The notes beneath the pieces are model-generated. The model saw nothing but the letters and a program-made list of their open reading frames with translations, did no database searches and had not been told where the DNA came from. The translations under genes were made by a program, and so were the position numbers. Below, piece by piece: positions 22,103-30,457 of a DNA stretch of 30,457 nucleotides (position 1 is the stretch's first letter; each line of letters begins with the position of its first letter). This DNA comes from Cochliopodium minus (lineage: Eukaryota > Discosea > Himatismenida > Cochliopodiidae). The stretch is from assembly GCA_024220525.1 (NCBI GenBank), contig JAMYWO010000271.1, positions 23,290 through 53,746 of the forward strand. The letters run 5' to 3'.

Positions 22103-22710
22103 GTTATTATTATTATTATTATTATTATTGTTTTTATTGATATTATTGATAGGGGTGATGGTAGTATTAGAAATTTTAGGATTGGAGTTGGGAGAAAGTA
22201 AAGGAGAGAGAGAAGAGGTAGAAAAAGAATGATGTCTTGTACCTGTAGTAGTACCTGTAGTAGTATCTGTTGTATTACCCATTTTATTACTTGTAGTACT
22301 TGTTTTATTCTCTGTATTACTGGATGTAGAAGATAGAATAAAAGAAGATAAATCTGGAGAAGATACGGTTGTACTATTAACATAAACATTTCTATTATCA
22401 ATGTTACTATTGTTACTATTAGTATTGTTGTTATTATTATTTGTGTTATTAATATCAATAACATTTCTATTATTGTTATTATGGACACTGTTGACATGAT
22501 TGATATATTCAGTGTTGGGAGAGTAATCATGAATTACGGGAATAGCTTTATTACTCTTTACTTCCTGAGAAGGAGAAGTGGAAAGAGAAAGGGAGGAGGA
22601 AATAGAAGTAGAAGTAGATAGTGAAGAGGAAGAGTTTGAAGGGGATATTGATGGTCTGGATTGTGTAGAACGAGGAGAAGGGGTTACAGGAACAGAAGAA
22701 GAAGAAGAAG

Positions 22711-22741
<31 letters not shown>

Positions 22742-23731
22742 GGTATAATTAGAATTTGTTGTTGTTTTCAATGGAGGGGAAGAGGAAGAAGAGGAAGGGG
22801 GGGAGACAGGATAAAAATGAGAAAAGGGAAGGGAGGGAGAGGAAGAAGAAAAGAGAGTGGAGGGGAAATGAAAGAGATAATACCACTGAGGATAAACAAT
22901 GAAAGAGTGGATAGATTTGGTGAGGATGGAATTAATTTTTTGTTTGAAAAGATCAATGTTGAGATCTTTATTCATCAGTTTGGGTCTCAATTTAAAAGAA
23001 AGAGAAGGAGGTTGTGAAAAAGAAATGAAAATGTCACCATTGTTATCTAATTTTATCATTAATTTTCCTTCAAATTCAAATTCTGCTAATTCAACTTGAA
23101 TTGTTTTTGAAGAACCAAATTCCAAATTGAATTTTCCATCATAAACCATATCCATTTCAAAAACATCACAATCTTTCATCTTTTCTCCTTCTATTGATTT
23201 CACTTTTTTAATGTTTAAAAATCTGGGTAACTTTGAAGGACATCCAAGTTCCAATTTGGTGACTGTGGGTTCTTTCAAGAAAGATGGAAGTGGATTATAT
23301 CTAATATAATAATATTAGGATATATGGAATGAATCTTTCTTTAAAATGTTATTTTACTTTACGAGCAACTTTGAAAAAATATTTTGAAACTTTGAAATTA
23401 AAAATGGCATACAATAACAGAATAATTTATCAATGAACATCGAGAACACTCTATGGCTTGCCTTTTTAGAATAAATTAATTTGGCTTCTTTATCAACTTG
23501 AATTTTTTTCTCTGGTTTCAAAAAATCTTTTTTTTGGGAGAAATTATCAATGGAAATTGAATTGGTTGAATATTTAATGAATAGATGATAGGTGAAGTAA
23601 GAGAGAATAGATAGAAAGATTGAGAGCAAGAATTTTTCTGAGAGGAAGAGTTTGAAAAAAATTGTTGAAGGAAAATCAAACAAATAAATAAAAACCCAAA
23701 GAGAAATCAAATATTTGTAAAATGTATCCAT
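21740..23731 (-). CDS. SMP-domain ER lipid-transfer protein with poly-Ser and poly-Asn
   Basis: Exons 23358-23731 and 21740-23300 join in phase to 644 residues. An N-terminal hydrophobic region (IFYLF-like, about residues 6-55) anchors it, then an SMP domain runs to about residue 268: KLELGCPSKLPRFL, FEMDMVYDGKFNLEF, ISFSQPPSLSFKLRPKL, FIVYPQWYYLF. SMP domains carry lipids between membranes at ER contact sites (E-Syt, TEX2/Nvj2, PDZD8, Mmm1 families); the layout of N-terminal TM plus SMP is nearest TEX2/Nvj2. A long Ser/Thr/Pro, poly-Ser and then poly-Asn tail follows; no C2 or PH domain is visible. The stop at 21740 may lie inside an intron instead. Confidence 0.75.
21957..22138 (+). repeat. 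(AAT)n array coding poly-Asn
   Basis: About 60 trinucleotide units, read as Asn on the minus strand with a few Lys/AAC interruptions. Long pure runs point to slippage. It lies in the SMP protein's tail. Confidence 0.9.
22695..22740 (+). repeat. (AGA)n array coding poly-Ser
   Basis: Fifteen pure GAA/AGA units on the plus strand read as TCT (Ser) on the minus strand. The purity suggests recent expansion. Confidence 0.85.
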
Positions 23732-23773
23732 TTCTTTTTCAAATGCAAATTTTTTTTTTAATTTTTTGATTTT

Positions 23774-24631
23774 TCACAAGAAAAAAGAAATAGATGAAAA
23801 GAATTTAAGAGCCACATCAAATGAGATGATGTCTTCTTCAAGTTGAACCTCAAGTTCTTTTTCTATTCCTAGAATGACATTATCGAGCATTTTCGTATCG
23901 GGAAGAGTGAAAGAAAGCAAATTTTTGAATTTTTCTTTCTTTATTTTCCCATCTTCTGTAGTGGAAGCAAGAATTGCACATCCAATTGCCACCAATTCCA
24001 TTGTTATATCAAAAAATCTAGAAAATTCAATTTTATCTTTCACTATTTTGCTCAACCATATAAAATACTCTTCCTTTAATGGAAATTTATCTTCAAAGAT
24101 TGTTTTCCACTTGAATAAAAGAAACATTATTAATAGAGGAGAATATCTTCTTAAAATCTTTTACACATTCATCAAGTGATTTGACAAAAAAATTGGAATC
24201 CAATGATTTTTCTCTTTTTGCTTCATAAAGTGCATCCAAAGAACCCAAACATAGAGATGATATACAACTTATTTCATCCAAAAGAAAATCAGTTCCAGAA
24301 GATTTGGTTTCAGCATTTAATTTTCTTATATCATTTGGCATTACGAAATTTGTAGGTACTCTACAAAATAATTCAAAGATTGATTCCATTGCATTCAATT
24401 TTATTTCTGGCATTTCTAATGTCAAAGCACATAAAGTTTTAAAATTTTCAAAATCAATGAATCTATCATCAATTTTTTTGACTGTTTTCCATTGTTTCTT
24501 GAAATGTTCAATTCTTTCTTTTCTTGTCAATTTTAAGAGTTTTGGGGAAATCTATATTTTATTAGATCAAAAGATTGATATAAAAAATTTACAGTTAATC
24601 CAAAAGGATTTGGCTTTGATTTGATTTCCAT
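23774..24631 (-). CDS. Unknown protein, frame change after exon 2
   Basis: Exon 24593-24631 (MEIKSKPNPFGLT), a 41-bp intron, then 24126-24551 in phase. The frame next hits a stop, but the downstream frame (WKTIFEDKFPLKEEYF to stop at 23774) resumes if the 16 bases 24110-24125 are removed; they start GT and end AG. Joined this way it has 266 residues. It is helical, with DGKIKKEKF that faintly recalls an EF-hand loop, but I recognise no family. Either a 16-nt intron, a 1-nt indel or a recent frameshift explains it. It is tail-to-head with the SMP gene (42 bp) and head-to-head with the GlcNAc-transferase (115 bp). Confidence 0.5.
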
Positions 24632-24746
24632 TTTTTTTTAAATTCAAAATTACAAAGTTTTTTTATAAATATTTTTCTGCCTTCTATAATCAACGTTTTC
24701 ACAAATTTTTCTTTGTAAAAGAATTTTAAAAAAATTGAGTTTTTGA
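24632..24746. promoter_or_regulatory. Divergent gap, unknown gene / GlcNAc-transferase
   Basis: 115 bp between opposite start codons with T runs (24632-24639) and AT-rich DNA. No specific site recognised. Confidence 0.35.
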
Positions 24747-26079
24747 ATGGAAAATGATGAAATATTTGTTGGAATACCATCCTATAGAGATAATGAATTA
24801 ATACCCACATTGATTGATTTATTATCAAAATGTGATAACAAAGAAAGAATTAAAATAGGAATTTGTTTGCAAGATGAAGAGGAATATAAAGAAGAGATTT
24901 ATAAACAATTGATAAATCTAAAGTTATTTGAAAATAAAGAAGATTTAGAAAAACAAATAAGAATCGATTATGTTTTTTGGAAAGAAGCAAAAGGGCCATG
25001 TTGGGCAAGATATAGATTTCAACAACTATACAAAAAAGAAAAATATTATCTCTCCATTGATTCTCACATGAGATTTATTCAATCCTGGGATTCTAAATTA
25101 ATCCTTTTGATTAATTCTTGTCCCAATCCATCAAAATCAATTATAACTGCTTATCCAACTGGTAAACATCATTCATTTGATAGATCAAATAAAAAATAAA
25201 AAATAAACTGTGAAAACCAAACTATTTAAAATAATAGGATATGAATTGCCAAATAAAATACCAACAGAAAAAGGGATAGCTTTTTTGTGTTTTAAAGAAT
25301 TTGGAAAAGATGGGATGATGAGATTTACAGGGAAAAAGTTGAGAGAAGAAGCAACAAAGAAAGGAGTGGTGATAGAATCGTATTTTTGGGTGAGTGGATT
25401 TTCATTTTCTTTTGGTTTTGTGATAGAAAAAGTTCCTTATGATCCTCTTCTCCCTTTTCTTTTTTTTGGAGAAGAACTTTCGATGACTTTACGTCTTTTC
25501 ACTCATGGTTTCTCTTTTTATTGTCCCCCTTACAACCTCCTTTTTCATCTTTGGCAACGTGATTATCGTCCCAATTTTCGTCAGCTTCATACTCTTTCTC
25601 CTTCTAATAATACTGATACCCTTAACAATACTGATAATAAAACAGAAGAAATTAACACAAACAAAGGTAATTATAACATTTTTCATATTTAAAAATTTTA
25701 TTTTATAATCAAAAAAGATAAACAGAAAGAAATGTCAATGATAAGAGTGAAATTTTTGGCGGGAATGTTGACAAAAAAAGAAATAGAAGAAATAGAAGAA
25801 ATAATGAAAAAAGAGAACAACAGTGATTATTTTAAATTTCAAAATTTGGAAATAAACAATCAAGATGCAAAGATCATAATGAAAGAAATAGATAAATATG
25901 GTTTAGGAAAAGAAAGAACTGTCAATGATTTCCAAATTTTGACACAAATTGATTTTACTAACAAAACTTTTACTGAAAAGAGCACTTATGGTGGTTTAGA
26001 TAAAAATCTTTTCGAACAAAATTTCTCTGATACTCAAAAAAATCTTCTTTTTAAATTACTATCAAATTACAATAATTAA
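24747..26079 (+). CDS. Cytoplasmic GlcNAc-transferase (Skp1-GnT1-like)
   Basis: Exons 24747-25161, 25238-25666 and 25718-26079 join in phase to 401 residues. The start EIFVGIPSYRDNELIPTLID, GICLQDEEE, YYLSIDSHMRF (D-x-H metal site, D105/H107), GFSFSFGFVIEKVPYDPLLP and FSFYCPPYNLLFHLWQRDYR match the GlcNAc family (PF11397), which includes the enzyme that sugars hydroxyproline on Skp1 in protists. There it links oxygen sensing to SCF ubiquitin ligases. No signal peptide or TM is seen, as expected for the cytosolic enzyme. A Thr/Asn-rich insert (SNNTDTLNNTDNKTEE) lies between exons 2 and 3. The target may be Skp1 or another protein; the family has paralogs. Confidence 0.8.
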
Positions 26080-26104
26080 AATTAATTGTTCAAAATTTTA
26101 TTGT

Positions 26105-27537
26105 TCAAAAAAACCCAAATATTTTCAGAGAAAGAAGAAAGAACAAAAAAGGGAAAATATAGAAGAGATAGTTTGTTGGTTTTACTTGTTTTTTCCATTT
26201 TTCTTCTTCTTCTTTGTAAAAAGAAACTGTTTTTTTGATTGCCAAATCAAATTTGACTAAAGGTTTGTATCCCAACTCTTTGTAAACTTGCCCAGAATCA
26301 AAATAATGTTCGACACCCACCTTGTTCACTTCTGCTCTCGACATAAAAGGTTCAAAATCAAACAAAAATTTTGCAAAAAAATAAAAAACTTCTATAAAAA
26401 AAGCAATGTAATACATCAGCCTGTATGGTATCCTCACTATCGGCCTTGCATATCCTAATCCCTCTAATAAATAACCCAAAAACTCAAATTGATTGATAGG
26501 ATTATGATCGCTTATTGGAAATCCCCTCCCTCCAACCTCTTTCACTTCATCAATCTCATTTATTTCCATCTCTTTTACTTCGGTTTTATTATCTCTATCA
26601 ATCAATCTTTGCAAACAACAACATGCATGAATGTGTGCATGAACCAAATTATCAACATACACCCATTCCACCAAATTTGATTCACTGCCTATTGTAAATT
26701 TGAAAATCCCCTTTCTCATCAACTCTATTATTCTTCAAAATTTGAATTCAAGATTGTTTAATTACTTTATTATTTATTCTTACCTTGGAAAATGTCTTTC
26801 CTCTTCTATAACATAAAATATCAACGAGTTTATATCATCAATTGATAAAATAAATAATTTTAAAAATTACCAGGACCATAAATTCCTTCAAGAGCATTTA
26901 ATGGGAAAAAATAGTTTAAAATTAGTTTACCTGCAGAACGAAGTGAAATGGTACGAATTTTTTTGTTTTCAGAAATGTCTTTAAGATCTTGGGATAAAAC
27001 CAATTTTTCTGCAAGAGTTTTAGTGATAGAATAATAGTCTATTTGTTTTTCAATAGGGTAATAATCCATTTTTAAATCTCCTTTTGTAATCTTTTGTCCT
27101 CCAAAAATGACATTATAAGTAGAAGTGTAAATCAATTTATCTATTCCATTTTCTTTGCAAGCATTGATCACATTTTCTGTTCCTTTTACATTTATTTCAT
27201 AAACTAATTTCTTATTGAGCATCGATTTTCCACTCATTCCATAACTTGCAATATGAAAAACTGCCCATACTCCCTTTGATACTAGTTTTAGTTTTTCATA
27301 ATCTCTAATGTCAATTTTGATATGTTTAATTTTGTCTGATGATGGCACATTTTTAAAATCAATATCTAATAATCTTATTTCTTTTGCCTCACATTTATTT
27401 AAAAGAGTATCACATAAATTTCTTCCTACATCAAATTTGGTTTTATAAAACATCTTATCTTTATAAATAATTTTACCAACATAACCATTTCCTCCTGTAA
27501 TCAAAAATATTTTATTTCTTGATTCAGGATATTCCAT
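26105..27537 (-). CDS. 3beta-HSD / SDR42E-type short-chain dehydrogenase
   Basis: Exons 27477-27537, 26931-27425, 26871-26885 (15 nt), 26784-26805 (22 nt) and 26105-26732 join in phase to 406 residues. The NAD(P) fold opens LITGGNGYVGRNLCD (the splice makes the GxxGxxG), followed by DIRDYEKL, an NVKGTENVINACKENG helix and the catalytic Y-x-x-x-K in YYSITKTLAEKLVL. RSAGIYGPGEERHFPRIIELM is the substrate-side block of 3beta-hydroxysteroid dehydrogenase-like sterol enzymes (NSDHL/SDR42E). Two C-terminal hydrophobic segments (MYYIAFFIEVFYFFAKFLF, YLFYIFPFLFFLLSLKIF) place it in the ER membrane. Substrate inferred, not shown. Introns of 51 and 45 bp are stopless multiples of three. Confidence 0.85.
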
Positions 27538-27614
27538 CGAATTTTTTTTTTTTATCAATGATCAGAGAATCAAAAATAAAAGAATTCAAAAATAAAAAAA
27601 AATTAGAAAAAACA
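27538..27614. promoter_or_regulatory. Divergent gap, SDR gene / small TM gene
   Basis: 77 bp between the start codons chosen, with T and A runs. An in-frame upstream ATG at 27558 for the TM gene would shrink it to 20 bp and was rejected as less likely. Confidence 0.3.
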
Positions 27615-28189
27615 ATGCAAAACAATGAAAAATCATATTCCCAAAGACTTCAGAATTGTGGAAGAGATTATGGAAGAGGAGCTTCAATGTTTTTGACGGC
27701 AGTTATTGTGGTAGTTGCTTTTTCAAATATATATATATATATTGATTTATACAATTTTTGTTTAGCTTTGGGGTGGAATAATGGCTATCAAAACACTGTT
27801 TCCATTTCATGTATTTTCTTTTCTTGTAGAAGTAGCAGTGGCAGTTATTGGAATATTATGTTTTTTGGGTATATTCAAAAGAATGGATAAAATGTACATT
27901 CTTTATTGTTTGGCTTGCCTTGGAACTATTGTTGCTTCCATATTTTTAATCATTTTTGCCAATGGAATCATCACTATTATATCTTTTTTTGCTATCGCAT
28001 TTCTCTACGTAAGATATCCATTTTTTTCAAAATTTATCAATTTTCAAATATATTTTCAATCCAAAAAAGGGATTATGCACTGTTTTAGTTTATAATATTC
28101 CAAAAGAGCAATTGATAGAGTTTGATCACAATAAATTGTTGCCAGAAAAAGGACCAAATCCATATAAGAATGCCTCCAATGATATCTAA
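27615..28189 (+). CDS. Small multi-TM protein of unknown function
   Basis: Exons 27615-27710, 27766-28008 and 28070-28189 join in phase to 152 residues. A short polar start (MQNNEKSYSQRLQNCGRDY) is followed by about four hydrophobic helices (MFLTAVIVLWGGIMAI; FLVEVAVAVIGILCFLGIF; ILYCLACLGTIVASIFLIIF; ITIISFFAIAFLYGL) and a soluble tail ending KNASNDI. The tetraspan layout resembles MARVEL- or TMEM-like proteins, but I cannot assign a family. The exon 3 acceptor at 28069 (AAAAAAG) is preferred to the TTTTAG at 28091, because it keeps the open tail frame. Confidence 0.65.
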
Positions 28190-28229
28190 ATTGAGGAAAA
28201 CATCTTGATAATTGTCATTAAAGTTTTTT

Positions 28230-30457
28230 ATCCATTATTTTTTATTGAATATTTCCAAGATCTTTTGAAATTGGATTTTTAATTCTATTTTGACTTTCTG
28301 GAAAAGTTTAATTGTACATTCTATAATTTCCTGGGATACCATTTGGTCTCTACAGAATGAGATCATTTGCGTCATGGCATAGTTACAGATTACACAAACT
28401 TCAGGAAATTAGATAAAGTTCTTTTGAAGAATGACTTTTTCTTTTAATTTCAAAACAGAGTTTATGTAGAATGATCCCTTAAGTTTTGATATGGGATCTA
28501 TATATAATATAACCCCCTTTATAAATAGAAAAGAATTCTTTTCTGTTGAATAACAAATTCCCATATTATTCATAATATTTCTCTGATTATAATCGATTTA
28601 ATTTTGACAAGAATGGAACGATGCAAGGAAATCTAATATCTGAAATAATAAAACCCAGGATACAAAGAATTAACAACAGAAAGAGGGAGTGAATCTATTT
28701 AAAATAATATACCTACATCTTCCATTTTAGTAGAGATGTTTGTTAAATTTTGCAACAGTTGAAAATATGTTAGTTATAAATTAATATCCGCTAATAAAGT
28801 TATAAATTTTAGATTCAATTTTGATCAGCGGATATTTTAATAAAAAGTAAATTTCTAAAAGAAATTATCTTCTAAATGAAGATTGATATGACAAGCAACT
28901 TTTGTTTCGAATTGAAATTTTCCTTTTATCTTTAAATTCAAAAGTTGTCACTTCTTTAAATGCAAGAAAGTCTTGATTTCCAATTTCAAAAGAGATCTTG
29001 AAACTCGTATTTCCTTGCTCCTGTTATGAGATCATTCACTTCCGTCTTTTTGAATCTTTGGAAAATGTTTTGAGTTAAATGGGTATTGTGCTGGTCGCCT
29101 GCCAATCCTTTCTATTACTTTTCTCCTATTTCTGAGCATTCATTTAGTCTGTTTTCCTCCAAATATCCGGATTATGAAAAGGACCATGTGTACGTTTTTC
29201 TAATCTCAAAATCGTTTTCAAGTTGTTGCAAGAGTGTGGACAAATAGAACTTGGGCTTGAAAATAGAATTGTAAGACTTATGGGGGTGTTTATTTGCAGA
29301 TAGAGTTTCTTTTCCAGTTTCATATGAGGGGAGAGTTTAGTTTTTTATTGGGAAAAAACAACAGGAGACAACAAGGATCAGAGGGGTTGCATTAATAAAA
29401 CAAAAAATGATGGCCAAGGAATGACTAGAACATTGTTTCAATCATTTATTGACCAAGGATGGTTTAACGAAGCTCTTTTTGCCTTACTTTGACTTCCAAA
29501 AATTCAAAACTTAATGGGAGGCCACTATCGTAAAGTTTTGATGAATTTAAACTCCTCACTGACTCCAAATCTCGTTACTATTCCATGAACGAAAATCTCC
29601 ATCCCAAAATTTATTCTCTCATAACACACATTTTGTCCACAACAAGAGTATCTAATAAAAATATTATTAAATTTATTTTTATTGATTTTTTTATTTTTTA
29701 TTTTACCGGTTTGTTATCCTTTTGGCTCGTAGGAGATTACAATATTCTCATTCCGAACTTGAACTTCGTTAGTAGCGTGATCGGCGTGATCGATGAAAGG
29801 AATCCTGATCGTCTTATTGCCATTTAGAAGATTTTCATCTAGAAATGGTTAAACAAGTTTTAGTTGGTTCGAAAACTGGAAAGGAGATTCGGCAGAATAT
29901 CTCACTGTCCATTCTAATGGTTTTTTGTTCTCTGTTCAACTCTAACAAAGCAAGGTTCGTTTGTGTGTTTTGGTTTTGGGAGGCACTTTGGTTGAGAGAA
30001 ATAAATTTAATTGAGGACGATAGAATGATGTTTATGTGACGTTTCTTTGCTTCTTTTGAAATGTAATTGATTTCTTTCGTGTTGGGAACTATGATGTGAG
30101 TCAGTCGAACAAATTGGGGTTCACCGATTTTGTTTTCTTTGGTGTGATACCATCTTTCAAGAAAACCTGATTCCCATCTTTCATAACATCTTTTTCTTCA
30201 TGGATAGAGTTGAAAATTGTTATACTTGGAATTGAAAGTTTGAGTTTCGGATCCGAAATCTTCTTTTTCTTTTTTTGTTGTTTTCGTGAATGAATACATT
30301 GAATGAGGAAGTCAAATTTGTGAGAAATTGGACTTGAGAATCTTCAAAAACATCAACAACAAAAGTTGTTTCCTTTCAACATCGATTCATTTGTGATTCC
30401 AGTAAGAAGAGATTCATTTGCAATTTTTGTGAGAATTGGTGCAAAGTGATCAATAAA
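28230..30457 (-). pseudogene. Broken coding-like DNA, family unknown
   Basis: No long intact gene is present, yet many minus-strand stretches read as ordinary protein: LTKIANESLLTGI near the window end, FEDSQVQFLTNLTSSFNV, TKEINYISKEAKKRH, RIPFIDHADHATNEV, LSTLLQQLENDFEI, NIFQRFKKTEVNDLI, FKISFEIGNQDFLAF and FCRDQMVSQEIIECTIKLF. They lie in the same orientation but in different frames with stops between them, more than splice sites can easily explain. The plus strand also has coding-like runs (for example FQSFIDQGWFNEALFALL). GC content is higher than in the introns around it. It could be a decayed large gene, a decayed mobile element, or a real gene with many small exons that continues past the window. 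No family was recognised. Confidence 0.35.
28783..28836. repeat. 10-bp inverted repeat (hairpin)
   Basis: AATATCCGCT at 28783-28792 and its exact complement AGCGGATATT at 28827-28836, with a 34-base AT-rich loop. It is notable in this AT-rich DNA because it contains CCGC/GCGG. It may be a transcription stop, structured RNA or a fold-back remnant. Confidence 0.6.

Noticed and set aside
21957-22232. Poly-Leu, poly-Tyr and poly-Ile frames on either strand of the AAT array
   Set aside because: They are other-frame readings of a trinucleotide repeat that codes Asn in the SMP gene.
22661-23017. Arg-rich frame on the plus strand
   Set aside because: It reads the (AGA)n run from the wrong strand and includes antisense of the SMP domain.
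28230-30457. Named viral or retrotransposon identity for the right-end region
   Set aside because: No reverse transcriptase, integrase, capsid or polymerase motif was recognised and no terminal repeats were seen, so I leave it unnamed.
1-30457. tRNA, rRNA or CRISPR array
   Set aside because: No cloverleaf, conserved rRNA segment or regularly spaced repeat with unique spacers was found; the tandem arrays are simple AT repeats.

Overview
This is nuclear DNA of a very AT-rich, intron-containing protist. Genes have many short GT-AG introns, micro-exons, AT-rich intergenic gaps of only 40-320 bp and homopolymer amino-acid tracts (poly-Asn from AAT runs, poly-Ser from TCT runs). Mitochondrial-type Lon, the RNA polymerase subunit RPB5 and a family 60-like cytoplasmic GlcNAc-transferase show a free-living eukaryote with mitochondria. 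The style suggests an amoeboid protist (dictyostelid-like or similar), but the genus cannot be fixed from the sequence alone. Most genes were rebuilt by joining exons with matching phases; splice sites are by eye.

Layout: 94-1960 (+) 3' part of a CLU/eIF3-p135 and TPR protein; 1931-3547 (-) unknown five-exon gene; 3657-4709 (-) Eis-like GNAT acetyltransferase; 4809-5588 (+) two-TM protein; 5712-8476 (-) ubiquitin-like/PH/RhoGAP gene whose 3' end looks eroded; 8560-9634 (+) rhodanese-methyltransferase fusion; 9950-13107 (+) large secreted beta-propeller/HYR-like protein with a His/Asp and Gly-Asn linker; 13279-14394 (-) type I membrane coiled-coil protein; 14553-18731 (+) mitochondrial Lon; 18842-19624 (-) RPB5; 19675-21631 (-) propeller/lectin-like protein; 21740-23731 (-) SMP-domain lipid-transfer protein; 23774-24631 (-) unknown; 24747-26079 (+) GlcNAc-transferase; 26105-27537 (-) 3beta-HSD-type dehydrogenase; 27615-28189 (+) small multi-TM protein; 28230-30457 (mainly -) broken coding-like DNA of unknown origin.

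The genes do not form an operon or pathway. Three (CLU, Lon, SMP protein) relate to mitochondria or membrane contact, but nothing shows that this clustering is functional. Divergent pairs share short intergenic gaps (77-158 bp) and tandem genes can be as close as 42-50 bp, so the locus is compact. The most notable points are the micro-exons, three short introns that are multiples of three without stops, an uneven RhoGAP gene with an eroded end, a rhodanese domain that lacks its catalytic cysteine, a possible SMP-propeller fusion, and the undecoded 2.2 kb at the right end.
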